64,000 bases of DNA from Roseiarcus sp963770275 (GTDB taxonomy: Bacteria; Pseudomonadota; Alphaproteobacteria; Rhizobiales; Beijerinckiaceae). Shown here in pieces: positions 18,227 through 29,972 of the stretch. The DNA lies in the NCBI GenBank assembly GCA_963770275.1, contig CAVYPD010000035.1, forward strand, positions 310,001-374,000, given 5' to 3'. The position numbers and the translations under genes are program-made. The notes beneath the pieces are model-generated. The model saw only the letters and a program-made list of their open reading frames with translations. It ran no database searches and was not told the origin of the DNA. Numbering within the stretch: the stretch's first letter is position 1; each line of letters opens with the position of its first letter.

Positions 18227-19300
18227 ATGTTCAGATTGACCGCGCCCGGGGCCGTCTGCACACGCCTTTGGGCCGTTCGCCGATTCTGCGCGGCGCCGGC
18301 GCTCGCACTCGCTCTTGCGTTCGGAATCGTCGTCCCCGCCTTCGCTCAGGATAAGGAGGTCGATCTCAGGCTATCGCTCTGGGTCCCGCCCGCGCACCCG
18401 CTGACCAGCGCGGCCAAAGCCTGGGGCGAAGATATCGCGAAGGCCTCGGGCGGCACGATCAAGATCACGGTCTTTCCATCTGAACAACTCGGCAAGGCGT
18501 TCGATCATTACGACATGGCGCGCGACGACATCGCCGACATCACTTACGTCAACCCCGGCTACCAGCCGGGCCGTTTTCCGATCATAGCCATCGGCCAGAT
18601 GCCGTTCATGTTCGGCGACGCAAGAAAGGGGACAGCCGCGCTCGATTCCTGGTATCGCAAATATGCGGGCGCGGAAATGAAGGACACGCATTTCTGCTTC
18701 GCCTTCATTCACGATCCTGGCGCGCTGCACTCCCGCAAAAAAATCGTTCTGCCGCAGGATCTACGCGGCGCAAAGGTGCGCCCGGCGCAGAGCACGATTG
18801 CCGAACTCGTCACCAAGCTCGGCGGCACGAATGTGCAGGCCTCGGCTCCTGAGGCGCGCGAAGTTCTCGAGCGCGGCGTCGCCGACGCCATCACCTTCCC
18901 CTGGGGCTCGCTCTACCTGTTCGGCATCGACAAGGTCGTCAAACACCACATCGACGCACCGCTCTACACGACCGTGTTCACCTTCTCGATGAACAAAGAC
19001 AGATACGATTCGATGAGCCCTGCGCAGAAGAAGGTTATGGACGATCATTGCTCGACCGATTGGGCAGTGAAGATCGCCGGTCCCTGGGGCGACTTCGAAT
19101 CCGCTGGCCGTGACAAGATGAGAGCCGATCCCACTCACGAACTCACCAAACTCACGCCCGACCAGATGGAGGCTTGGCGCGCGACAGTCGAGCCGCTGAA
19201 AGCAAGCTGGGCGGCGGCCGTGAAGCAGGTGGGCGCCGATCCGGATGCCGTACTCGGCGAGCTTAATGCCAGCATCGCCAAATACGGCGCGGGTCCATGA
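18227..19300 (+). CDS. dctP: TRAP transporter substrate-binding protein DctP family
   Basis: Periplasmic receptor of a TRAP uptake system. The long N-terminus ends in a signal peptide core (ALALALAFGIVVPAFAQ). The mature protein begins DLRLSLWVPPAHPLTSAAKA and has WGEDIAKASGGTIKITVFPS, the typical start of DctP folds. A central KVRPAQSTIAELVTKLGGTN and EAREVLERGVADAITFPWGS contribute the Arg and acidic residues that bind a ligand carboxylate in this family. 357 residues. It overlaps the small membrane subunit gene by 4 bases. The operon context (CoA ligase and DpgC-like enzyme upstream, sugar-acid-type dehydratase downstream) suggests an organic acid ligand. Confidence 0.9.
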   Translation: MFRLTAPGAVCTRLWAVRRFCAAPALALALAFGIVVPAFAQDKEVDLRLSLWVPPAHPLTSAAKAWGEDIAKASGGTIKITVFPSEQLGKAFDHYDMARDDIADITYVNPGYQPGRFPIIAIGQMPFMFGDARKGTAALDSWYRKYAGAEMKDTHFCFAFIHDPGALHSRKKIVLPQDLRGAKVRPAQSTIAELVTKLGGTNVQASAPEAREVLERGVADAITFPWGSLYLFGIDKVVKHHIDAPLYTTVFTFSMNKDRYDSMSPAQKKVMDDHCSTDWAVKIAGPWGDFESAGRDKMRADPTHELTKLTPDQMEAWRATVEPLKASWAAAVKQVGADPDAVLGELNASIAKYGAGP

Positions 19301-19839
19301 CCGCAGCCGAGGGTCGGCGCGCGGGAACAACTGGCAATGCGATGGACCGATTCATCGACGGCATCGAGCTCGCCGCCGCGGCGTTCATCGGCATTGTCGC
19401 CATCGACATCTTCGTTTCCGTCCTGCTCCGCTATCTGTTCAACACGTCCATTCCCGATTCCTACGATTTCGGCCGCCTGCTGCTCGGAATTCTCATCTTC
19501 TGGGGCATTGCGGCGACGAGCTATCGCGGCGGTCACATCACGGTCGACCTCGTGTGGGCGGCGGCGGGCCCGCGCGGCAAACGTATGATCGACATTTTCG
19601 CGACGCTGGTGCTTTTGTTCGTCGTCACGGTTCAGACTGCAATGCTGTTCGACAAAGTGCGCTCCACGCGCGCCGACCATGTTTTGACCTACGATCTTCA
19701 TCTGCCGACATGGCCGTTCTTCGCTGTCGCCTGGGCCGGCGACGTGTCCGCCGTGATCCTCATCGCCGTGCGCACCTGGCGACTCATATTTCACCCCGAG
19801 AAACTCAGTTCCGAACCGATCGCCAAGGCCGTGGAATGA
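19297..19839 (+). CDS. dctQ: TRAP transporter small membrane subunit DctQ family
   Basis: Four-helix membrane subunit of the TRAP transporter. Hydrophobic segments are IELAAAAFIGIVAIDIFVSV, FGRLLLGILIFWGIAATSYR (with the conserved Trp), MIDIFATLVLLFVVTVQTAM and WPFFAVAWAGDVSAVILIAV. GGHITVDLVW matches the family signature after helix 2. 180 residues, the usual size. The start overlaps dctP by 4 bases (ATGA), and the dctM subunit follows after 10 bases. Confidence 0.9.
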   Translation: MTAAEGRRAGTTGNAMDRFIDGIELAAAAFIGIVAIDIFVSVLLRYLFNTSIPDSYDFGRLLLGILIFWGIAATSYRGGHITVDLVWAAAGPRGKRMIDIFATLVLLFVVTVQTAMLFDKVRSTRADHVLTYDLHLPTWPFFAVAWAGDVSAVILIAVRTWRLIFHPEKLSSEPIAKAVE

Positions 19840-19849
19840 GGCGGAGGCG

Positions 19850-21148
19850 ATGAGTTCCAACGCGGCGGCCGCGCTCGGCTTCGTCGCTTTGTTCGGGCTG
19901 ATTCTGCTGCGGGTTCCCGTAGGCATGGCGATGGGTCTCGTCGGCGTGGTCGGCTATGCCGCGATCGTCGGCCTCGCTCCGGCGCTCAAGATGGTCGGGC
20001 AGACCTCGATGCGGACGGTCACCGATTACACCTTCGGCGTCATCCCGATGTTCCTGCTGATGGGCGCGTTCGTCTCAGCTTCTGGCATGAGCCGCGAATT
20101 GTTCCGCGCGGCGAACAGTTTCATCGGCCATTGGCGCGGCGGACTGGGCCTGGCGACGATCGCGGCCTGCGCCGGCTTCGCCGCGATCAGCGGTTCGTCG
20201 GTCGCGACCGCTGCGACTTTCGCCACCGTCGCCTATCCCGAGATGCGGCGATACGACTATCCGCAATCCTTCGCCGCCGGCGTGATCGCCGCTGGCGGCA
20301 CGCTCGGCGCGATCTTTCCGCCCTCGACCGTGCTCGCCGTCTATGGCCTCATCACCCAGCAGGACATCGGCAAGCTGTTCATCGCCGGCATTCTTCCCGG
20401 GCTGCTCGCTGTCTCTATGTACATGATGACGATCGCCGCCATCGGCATCGTGCGGCCGGGCTTTCTGCCGGCTGGTCCGCGCAGCGACTGGGGCGAGCGG
20501 ATCCGGTCGCTGCGCGACGTGTGGGCGGCGCTCGTGCTGTTCGGGTTCGTGATCGGCGGGCTTTACGGCGGCCTGTTCACGCCGACCGAAGCGGGCGGAG
20601 TGGGCGCGTGCGGCGCGTTTCTGATCTCCGTCGCGCGAGGAAAGCTCAAACCCGCCGGCGTGCTCGCGGCGCTGTTGCAGGCGACGCGCACCGCCGCCGC
20701 GGTGTTCACCGTTCTGATCGGCGCGCTCTTGTTCGGCTATTTCCTCACTGTCACCGAAATGCCGCAGAAACTGACCGAATTCCTCACCGGCCTCGGCGTC
20801 GGCCGCTACGGCGTGCTCGCGCTGATCATGCTCATGTATCTCGTCCTCGGCTGTCTCATGGACGCCATGGCGATGATCATTCTGACTGTGCCGATCGTCT
20901 TCCCGGTCGTTACGGCGCTCGGCTTCGATCCGATCTGGTTCGGGATCATCATCGTCATGACGGTCGAACTCGGCCTGATCCATCCGCCCGTCGGCATGAA
21001 TGTCTTCGTCATCAAGACGGCGGTCAAAGACGTGAGCTTCGCCACCATCTTCAAGGGCGTCCTGCCCTTCATCGCGACCGACATGCTGCGGCTCGTGATC
21101 TTGATCGCGTTTCCCTCCATTGCGCTTTACCTGCCGAGCTTGATGTAG
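19850..21148 (+). CDS. dctM: TRAP transporter large permease DctM family
   Basis: Twelve-helix sodium-coupled permease subunit, 432 residues and intact. Diagnostic pieces are LLRVPVGMAMGLVGVVGYAA, FGVIPMFLLMGAFVSASGMS, AGFAAISGSSVATAATFATV, GVIAAGGTLGAIFPPSTVLA and GGLYGGLFTPTEAGGVGACG, all characteristic of DctM. GCLMDAMAMIILTVPIVFPV and ELGLIHPPVGMNVFVIKTAV lie near the end. Third gene of the TRAP operon; the dehydratase follows 40 bases on. Confidence 0.93.
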   Translation: MSSNAAAALGFVALFGLILLRVPVGMAMGLVGVVGYAAIVGLAPALKMVGQTSMRTVTDYTFGVIPMFLLMGAFVSASGMSRELFRAANSFIGHWRGGLGLATIAACAGFAAISGSSVATAATFATVAYPEMRRYDYPQSFAAGVIAAGGTLGAIFPPSTVLAVYGLITQQDIGKLFIAGILPGLLAVSMYMMTIAAIGIVRPGFLPAGPRSDWGERIRSLRDVWAALVLFGFVIGGLYGGLFTPTEAGGVGACGAFLISVARGKLKPAGVLAALLQATRTAAAVFTVLIGALLFGYFLTVTEMPQKLTEFLTGLGVGRYGVLALIMLMYLVLGCLMDAMAMIILTVPIVFPVVTALGFDPIWFGIIIVMTVELGLIHPPVGMNVFVIKTAVKDVSFATIFKGVLPFIATDMLRLVILIAFPSIALYLPSLM

Positions 21149-21188
21149 GATCACCGCTCAGCCCATCCCAAAAAAGGACAGTTCGACA

Positions 21189-22919
21189 ATGGCCCGTAAG
21201 CGCCCGGAAGACCTTCGCTCTCATCGCTGGTACGGCGTGAACGACATGCGCTCTTTCGGCCACCGCTCGCGCACGGCGCAGATGGGCTACGAACGCGCCG
21301 ACTACGCCGGCAAGCCGGTGATCGGGATCATCAACACCTGGAGCGACATCAACGCTTGCCACTCACACTTCAAGCAGCGTGTCGAAGAGGTGAAGCGCGG
21401 CGTATGGGAAGCGGGCGGCTTTCCGGTCGAATTGCCAGCGATGACCTTGTCCGAACCATTCCAAAAGCCGACGACCATGATGTACCGTAACTTTCTGGCG
21501 ATGGAGGCGGAGGAGGCGTTGCGCTCCTATCCTGCGGACGGCGCGGTGCTGATGGGCGGCTGCGACAAGACCACGCCCGCGCTGCTCATGGGCGCGATCT
21601 CGATGAATCTCCCGGCGATTTTCATGCCTGCGGGTCCGATGCTGCGCGGCAATTGGCGCGGCAATGCGTTGGGCTCGGGTAGCGACGTCTGGAAATACTG
21701 GGCGGAATTGCGCGCCGGCACGATCACTTCCGAGGACTGGGGCGAGATCGAACAGGGCATCGCGCGCTCGCCTGGTCACTGCATGACGATGGGCACCGCC
21801 TCGACGATGACAAGCGCCGCCGAGGCGCTCGGAATGACGTTGCCCGGAGCGGCCTCGATCCCTGCGGCCGACTCGCGCCATGCCGTCATGGCGGCGCGCA
21901 CGGGAAAACGCATCGTCGACATGATTTGGGACGATCTGAAACCGTCGGATCTGATCACGGAGGATTCGATCCACAATTCCGTTTCCGCCGTCCTCGCGAT
22001 CGGCGGCTCGACCAACGCTGTCGTGCATCTGATCGCGCTTGCGCGCCGCGCCGGTCTGAAGCTCGATATGGAGGCGTTCGACAGAATTGCGCGGGAGACG
22101 CCGCTGCTCGCCAACATCCGGCCTTCCGGCGCCTATCTCATGGAGGACTTCTACTACGCCGGCGGTTTGCCCGCAGTGCTCAAGCAATTGGCGATCGGTG
22201 GGAGGCTGAGGAGCGGAGCGCGCACCGTGAATGGGGCGACGATCGGCGACAATGTCGAGCGGGCGGCGATCTACAACGAAGATGTCATTCGGCCCTTGAA
22301 CAATCCGCTGGTCGCGTCCGACAGCCTCGCCGTCCTGCGCGGCAATCTGGCTCCCGATGGCGCGATCATCAAACCGCCCGCGGCCGAATCTCACCTGCAC
22401 AGACATGCGGGTAAGGCAGTCGTATTTGAAGATTATAACGACATGGCCGCGCGCATTGACGATCCGGACCTCGATGTCGACGAGAATTCGGTCCTTGTCC
22501 TCAAGAACGCCGGGCCGATTGGAGCGCCGGGCATGCCGGAATGGGGCCAATTGCCGATCCCGAAAAAGGTGCTGGCCAAGGGCGTCCGCGACATGGTTCG
22601 CGTCTCCGACGCACGCATGAGCGGCACCAGCTACGGCGCCTGCGTACTGCATGTGGCGCCGGAATCCTTCATCGGCGGCCCGCTGGCTCTGGTGCGCGAC
22701 GGCGACGTCATCGAACTGGACATCCCCGGCCGCCGCTTGAGCATGCAGGTCAGCGATGAAGAGCTCGAGCGGCGCCGCGCGGCTTGGAAGCGGCCCCCCC
22801 CTCGCTACGGCCGTGGCTACGGGCGCCTGTTCTCGGAGCATGTGAGCCAGGCGAATGAAGGGTGCGACTTTGACTTTCTGGAGCGCGGCGCGGCGACGGC
22901 GGATCCGGAGATCCACTAG
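21189..22919 (+). CDS. IlvD/EDD-family dehydratase, sugar-acid (arabinonate-type) subgroup
   Basis: Iron-sulfur dehydratase converting a 2,3-dihydroxy acid to a 2-keto-3-deoxy acid. The three cluster-ligand Cys are visible: DINACHSH (Cys57), MGGCDKTTP (Cys125) and SPGHCMTMGTASTM (Cys198). Spacing and length (576 residues) fit pentonate/hexonate dehydratases of the L-arabinonate dehydratase group better than the biosynthetic IlvD of branched-chain amino-acid synthesis. Catalytic-site motifs include AILGG-like VSAVLAIGGSTNAVVHLIAL and VRVSDARMSGTSYGACVLHV with the conserved Ser base. It follows the TRAP genes with RBS AAAGGAC, so the transporter may bring in its substrate. The aldolase at 28978 could act on the product. 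Confidence 0.88.
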   Translation: MARKRPEDLRSHRWYGVNDMRSFGHRSRTAQMGYERADYAGKPVIGIINTWSDINACHSHFKQRVEEVKRGVWEAGGFPVELPAMTLSEPFQKPTTMMYRNFLAMEAEEALRSYPADGAVLMGGCDKTTPALLMGAISMNLPAIFMPAGPMLRGNWRGNALGSGSDVWKYWAELRAGTITSEDWGEIEQGIARSPGHCMTMGTASTMTSAAEALGMTLPGAASIPAADSRHAVMAARTGKRIVDMIWDDLKPSDLITEDSIHNSVSAVLAIGGSTNAVVHLIALARRAGLKLDMEAFDRIARETPLLANIRPSGAYLMEDFYYAGGLPAVLKQLAIGGRLRSGARTVNGATIGDNVERAAIYNEDVIRPLNNPLVASDSLAVLRGNLAPDGAIIKPPAAESHLHRHAGKAVVFEDYNDMAARIDDPDLDVDENSVLVLKNAGPIGAPGMPEWGQLPIPKKVLAKGVRDMVRVSDARMSGTSYGACVLHVAPESFIGGPLALVRDGDVIELDIPGRRLSMQVSDEELERRRAAWKRPPPRYGRGYGRLFSEHVSQANEGCDFDFLERGAATADPEIH

Positions 22920-23422
22920 GCCGCGATTGTCGCCGCGATCGCTGATCGAGGCTCCCGGCCGCCGTCCGCCTCGACAGCCTTCGTGTCACGGGCGCCGCCA
23001 AACTTGCGACCAGTAAATTATTTAGGTAATCAGAAGTTAGTGCTATCGTCGTTCTTGGCTTCAATTCCGGTTTGGTGCCTTGTCGGTCGGCCGATGCGAG
23101 GGAGGAGAGAGAGAAAAAGGCCGCTTCATACGCTTTGCGGCCGGCCTTCAAAGGGTCGAGAATTTTTTGACTCCAATCGCATGTAACCCATTGAAAAGTC
23201 CCGATTCCAAAAAATAAACGCTAGTAAACGCTAGCACTTTTACTAACGCTTATGCGCGTTTTACTGACGCTTACTTGCCGCGCTCGCGAGGCGGACGAAG
23301 GCCGCCCGTCGGGCGCCGATTGAAGCGGCGACCGACGCGGGCTTACCTTAGCGGGGCGATGACCATCCCTTTGGCAGCGCCGGCCAGACCGGCTTTTCTT
23401 TCCGTGAGCCAAGGCTCCCGCG
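22920..23422. other. Gene-free 500-base gap before mutM
   Basis: No convincing gene lies between the dehydratase and mutM. The stretch is relatively AT-rich near 23000-23060 (TAAATTATTTAGGTAATCAG) and contains the inverted copy of the dispersed repeat at 23165-23275. The rest shows no recognisable signal. Confidence 0.6.
23165..23275 (-). repeat. Dispersed iterated repeat, copy on minus strand
   Basis: Read on the minus strand this carries several AGTAAA/AGCGTTTA iterations (GTAAGCGTCAGTAAAACGCG, then GCGTTAGTAAAAGTGCTAGC, then GTTTACTAGCGTTTATTTTT). The core GAATCGGGACTTTTCAATGG and a tail TTGGAGTCAAAAAATT follow. About 110 bases align with the plus-strand copy at 36602-36722, with core and tail almost unchanged. 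The shared core also occurs at 3617-3641. Confidence 0.75.
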
Positions 23423-24302
23423 ATGCCTGAGCTGCCCGAAGTCGAGACGGTACGCCGCGGCCTGGCGCCCGTTATGCGCGGCGCCCGGATCGACCAGGTC
23501 GAATTGCGGCGGGCGGACATCCGCTTCCCGTTTCCCCCTTCGTTCGCGAAGCGGCTGACCGGACGGCGCATCGTCGAGGTGGCGCGTCGCGCCAAATATC
23601 TTCTGTTCGAGCTCGACAGCGGCGAGACCCTGATCGCGCATTTGGGCATGTCCGGCTCGTTCCGCATGGAAAAGACGGCGGTTTCAACGCCCGGCAAGTT
23701 CCATCACGAACGCTCGAAGGATCCAAAGCACGACCATGTCGTTCTTCGTCCTCGATAACGGCTGGGTCGTCACCTACAACGATCCCCGGCGCTTCGGTTT
23801 CATGGACCTCGCGTCGACCGAGGCGCTCGACCAGCATCCGAGGATGCGCGGCCTCGGCGCCGAGCCGCTAGCGCCCGAATTTGATGCGCATTCCCTGGCG
23901 AAGCTGTTCGCCGGCTCCCGCACGTCTCTCAAAGCCGGATTGCTCGACCAGAAGCGTATCGCTGGGCTCGGCAACATCTATGTGTCCGAGGCTCTCTTTC
24001 GCGCGGGTCTCTCGCCATCGAAGCCGGCGAGCATCCTGGCGAATGCGCGCGGCGGCCCCACCAAGGCCGCGACGGCGGTCGCCAAGGCGATCCGCGACGT
24101 GCTCGAGGAAGCCGTCGAGGCCGGCGGCTCGACTTTGCGCGATCATCGGCAGGCCAACGGCGAATTGGGATATTTCCAGCACGTCTTCAAAGTCTACGAT
24201 CGCGAAGGGTTGCCCTGTATACGGAACAGTTGCCGCGGAATCGTCGCCAGGATCACGCAGTCCGGGCGCTCGACTTTCTACTGCTCGAAATGCCAGCATT
24301 AA
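23423..24302 (+). CDS. mutM: Formamidopyrimidine-DNA glycosylase MutM (one frameshift near 23740)
   Basis: Base-excision repair enzyme that removes 8-oxoguanine and ring-opened purines. The start MPELPEVETVRRGL has the catalytic Pro2 and Glu3. AKYLLFELDSGETLIAHLGM SGSF is the conserved lysine-bearing core (Lys near residue 60). At about 23740 an extra base in the GTCGTTCTTCGTC region shifts the frame; the correct reading continues VFVLDNGWVVTYNDPRRFGF. Then GLGNIYVSEALFRAGLSP (helix-two-turn-helix) and the C-terminal zinc finger (CIRNSC ... SGRSTFYCSKCQH) follow. Corrected length is about 292 residues. Confidence 0.93.
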
Positions 24303-24330
24303 GGTGCGTCTTACGAAGAGGCTGCGATCA

Positions 24331-24359
24331 TTGACAAGGCGAGGCGCGGCTCCTATCTC
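24331..24359 (+). promoter_or_regulatory. Strong candidate promoter upstream of secA
   Basis: TTGACA (24331-24336) and TATCTC (24354-24359) are separated by exactly 17 bases. This is the best -35/-10 pair in the window. It lies about 150 bases before the secA ATG, leaving a long leader that contains a hairpin with a U-tract. Confidence 0.6.
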
Positions 24360-24380
24360 ACCTGGAATTCCGTTTAGCTT

Positions 24381-24419
24381 GCGCGAAAATGGGCTATTTT
24401 TGCCTTTTTCGCGCTTTTT
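24381..24419 (+). terminator. Hairpin with U-tract in the secA leader (terminator or attenuator)
   Basis: GCGCGAAAA (24381-24389) pairs perfectly with TTTTCGCGC (24406-24414) and is followed directly by TTTTT (24415-24419). It lies just after the putative secA promoter, so it could end mutM transcripts or attenuate secA transcription. Confidence 0.55.
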
Positions 24420-24514
24420 ATTGTTGCCGCCATCGTCCGCGCCGCCTTCGCTCGCATCTGGCCGGGCAAGAAGCGGAAGACCCCCTTCAGCGGGGCGGGT
24501 AGGAAAGGTCGAAA

Positions 24515-27328
<2,814 letters not shown>

Positions 27329-27332
<4 letters not shown>

Positions 27333-28202
27333 CGAACGGCCTCATTCTTGAGGCTTCCACCGCGCGCTCCGAGGCCCTCGCGAGCCTCGAGAAAGCGTTC
27401 GAAATCTCCGGAATTGAAAACCCGGCGCGAGAGGCGCGCATCAGCCTTTGCGCCGCCTCGGGCATCTCGCCTGTCGCATTGATTGTCGACCCGCGCGAGC
27501 CGCTCGGGTCTGCGGCTTCAAAAGTTCAAGAAGTCGCGGCGCGGCGAGCAGCTGGCGAACCCTTGTCCAGGATCGTCGGCAAACGGGAATTCTGGGGCCT
27601 CTCGTTCGCCATCACGCCGCAGGTGCTGGACCCGCGACCAGAAACGGAAACGATCGTCGAAGCTGCGCTCTCGATTCTGAGTGATCGCCGTGAAGACCCA
27701 ATGCGTATTCTCGACCTTGGCGTTGGCTCCGGCGCGCTGTTGTGCGCCCTGCTGACCGAATTCGGCGCCGCGCGCGGCATTGGCGTCGATATTTCAGCCG
27801 ACGCGGCGGAGGTTGCGCGGGGCAATCTTCAGGCGTGCGGTCTGTCTCTCCAGGGCGGAGATTCGAGTTGGCGACTGGACGAGTGGCCTCGAAGGGCGAT
27901 TTGACCTGATCGTCTCGAACCCGCCTTACATTCCCACAGCCGACCTCGCAGGGTTGCCGCGCGAGGTCCGCGACTTCGATCCTTCGCTTGCGCTCGACGG
28001 CGGAATTGACGGACTCGACGCCTATCGACGAATCCTACCGGAATCGAGGCGCTTACTTGCTCCGGGCGGTTGGTTGCTCGCCGAGCTGGGCGGGACTCAA
28101 GCTGCTGACGTGACGGCGATTGCGAACCAATGTGGTTTTACCGACGTCAGGACTTACCAGGATCTTGCCGGCGCCAACCGCGTCGTGGCCGTTCGGTCCT
28201 GA
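27329..28202 (+). CDS. prmC: Peptide chain release factor N5-glutamine methyltransferase PrmC (one frameshift near 27850)
   Basis: Methylates the Gln of the GGQ loop in release factors RF1 and RF2, using S-adenosylmethionine. The start is TTG 27329, overlapping the secA stop as TTGA. The N-terminal helical domain is followed by EPLSRIVGKREFWGLSFAIT and VLDPRPETETIVEAALSIL, the SAM motif ILDLGVGSGALLCALLTEFG, and after the shift RVGDWTSGLEGRFDLIVSNP with the catalytic NPPY. It ends near 290 residues, typical of PrmC. In most alphaproteobacteria prmC sits beside prfA; here it is coupled to secA. An intrinsic terminator follows. Confidence 0.93.
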
Positions 28203-28242
28203 AGCAGGCGGATTGGCGAAATGCGGCGTCGCGCTAAAAATG

Positions 28243-28279
28243 GAAGACGCGGCCGAGGGGGGTGGCCGCGTCTTCTTTT
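28243..28279 (+). terminator. Rho-independent terminator after prmC
   Basis: GAAGACGCGGCC (28243-28254) and GGCCGCGTCTTC form a perfect 12-bp stem around a short G-rich loop, followed at once by TTTTC. It ends the secA-prmC operon. Confidence 0.85.
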
Positions 28280-28307
28280 CCCCGAGGGCTAATAGATCGC
28301 CCTGGGA

Positions 28308-28829
28308 CTACTCGGCGCCGTCGTGGTCGTGTTCGCCCATATGGTGGTGCATCATGTCCATGGCGAACCGGGACCGCTCCGGCATCAGCATGCGTCCAAG
28401 CATGCCAAACTTATGCTTCTGCAACTCGTCGAGGACGTCGTACAGGGGCTTGGCGGCGTCGGCGATCTTCTTAACGTTCGTCGCGCCCTGCGACAAGCGG
28501 TCGGCCATGGCTTCAAGATGGTCGATGGGCGACATCCGCTCGCCCTGCGCGCGCATCCGCATCATCTGACCCATGGCGTCCATGCGCGACTTGTCGGCGT
28601 CCTTGACCGCGGACTCGAACGGGCCCCAGAGCTTTTCCTGATCGGTTGTCAGTCCAAGGCCAGCCTTCATACCGGCGAGCTTTGCGTCCAGCATCGTCTC
28701 GCGGTCGGCCGCCCAATGCTGCATGCGCTCCGCGCGCGAGGCCTGCTGATCGCCCTCCGCGGCCAGCGCAAAGGTGGGAGCGGATAGCGAACCTGCGACA
28801 AGCGCTGCAACGAGTGTGCGTTTCATCAT
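28308..28829 (-). CDS. Periplasmic LTXXQ-motif (Spy/CpxP-like) protein
   Basis: Predicted periplasmic helical protein of 173 residues. The signal peptide MMKRTLVAALVAGSLSAPTF ends near LAAEG. The mature part is rich in charged amphipathic helices and has the Spy/CpxP-like LTTDQEKLWGPFESAVKDAD element. MMRMRAQGERMSPIDHLEAM and a His/Asp/Glu-rich tail (DMMHHHMGEHDHDGAE) follow; the tail could bind metal ions. The family includes envelope-stress chaperones that bind misfolded or metal-exposed proteins. Encoded convergently to prmC; no two-component partner is adjacent. Confidence 0.8.
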   Translation of the reverse strand: MMKRTLVAALVAGSLSAPTFALAAEGDQQASRAERMQHWAADRETMLDAKLAGMKAGLGLTTDQEKLWGPFESAVKDADKSRMDAMGQMMRMRAQGERMSPIDHLEAMADRLSQGATNVKKIADAAKPLYDVLDELQKHKFGMLGRMLMPERSRFAMDMMHHHMGEHDHDGAE

Positions 28830-28977
28830 CCCTGCCCTCGTCCACAGAAGCTGACTGCTCCTCACATGAATTTCAAATGAACTCGGCGTAATGAAGGCGT
28901 TTGCGCGTCGGCAGAGATTTGTGGTTAGCGCGCGATTAACGTGCATGGGCTGAGCCAACGTTTTGGTGGGAGCGAGA

Positions 28978-29758
28978 ATGAACGAGTCTGTGCTGAGTAT
29001 GCTCTCCAATCGTCTGGCTGCAGGCGGGCAGGCCTTGTGCGCTTGGGTCACCATGAACGAGCCCGCCGTCGCCGAGGCACTGGCGCGGGAGGCTTTCGAC
29101 GCAATTGTGCTCGACATGCAGCACGGCGCTGTCGACTTCGATGGCGCCACGCGTTCGATCCTACGCGTGGCGCTTGCCGGCAAACCGACCATCGCTCGCG
29201 TGCCGATCGGCGCATTTGCCCTGGCCAGCCAGCTCATGGACTCCGGCGCCTGCGGAATCCTCGCGCCGATGATCGACAGCGGCGAGGATGCGCGACGCTT
29301 GGTCGAGTCCGTCAAATTCCCGCCGCTCGGGCAGCGATCCTGGGGTCCGCGCGCCGCGCTGCCGCTCAGCGGCCTGGACGCTTCCGCCTATCTCAAGGCG
29401 GCCAATGCAATGACCCAGGCCATCGCGATGATTGAGACCCGCGCTGCTTTGGACGCGCTCGACGACATTCTGAGCGTCGAAGGCTTGGATGGCGTGTACG
29501 TCGGACCATCGGATCTTTCCATCGCCTTGAGCCAACGGGGCGAGCATCGAGCCGCGCGGCGCGGCGGTCATGAGCGAGGCGCAGCGGGTCGTCGAGCGCG
29601 CCAAGGCGCACGGAAAATATGCTGCGATGTTCTGTTTCGACGGCGCCGACGCTCGCGCGATGCTGGCGCTCGGATTTCAGCTATGCACCATTTCGAGCGA
29701 CCAGACGCTGCTGCGCGGCGTGGCGCGGAGCGAACTCGCCGCCGCGCGCGCCGGATGA
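28978..29758 (+). CDS. HpcH/HpaI-family aldolase (2-keto-3-deoxy acid aldolase type; one frameshift near 29545)
   Basis: Metal-dependent class II aldolase that cleaves 2-keto-3-deoxy acids to pyruvate and an aldehyde. The start MNESVLSMLSNRLAAGGQAL is followed by the LCAWVTMNEPAVAEALAREA barrel strand. DAIVLDMQHGAVDF carries the catalytic His, IARVPIGAFALASQLMDSGA the conserved Arg, and GILAPMIDSGEDARRLVESV and AMIETRAALDALDDILSVEG the metal-binding Glu. DGVYVGPSDLSIALSQRG precedes the shift, after which EAQRVVERAKAHGKYAAMFC continues to the end. Corrected length is about 259 residues. Isolated, but could act on products of the IlvD/EDD-type dehydratase at 21189. Confidence 0.86.
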
Positions 29759-29855
29759 ACTCAAGGTCGCCCGCCGCCACTGGAAAAATCGCTTTGAACA
29801 CCAATATATTGTAAGCGTGGAAGCGGCTGCGCGCGGGCGCTGCGGCGGGGTCCAA

Positions 29856-29883
29856 TTGACGGCGCCCGAACCCCCGTTAACAC
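29856..29883 (+). promoter_or_regulatory. Candidate gyrB promoter
   Basis: TTGACG (29856-29861) and TAACAC (29878-29883) are 16 bases apart, about 90 bases before the gyrB start. Spacing is acceptable and the -10 box is weak. Confidence 0.35.
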
Positions 29884-29972
29884 GTGCATTTGCGGGCCCG
29901 ACAGGATAGGGTGGCGAAATCGCGAATCGCGGTTGCGCTGCCGATCCAGCCCATCACGAAAAGGCTCTGATT

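Noticed and set aside
20075..21154. 359-residue charged minus-strand open frame
   Set aside because: Antisense to dctM; composition (Asp/Arg/His-rich) is typical of shadows of membrane-protein genes.
22750..23151. 133-residue minus-strand open frame continuing from the dispersed repeat
   Set aside because: Overlaps the 3' end of the dehydratase gene, and its first part is repeat-derived; no independent support.
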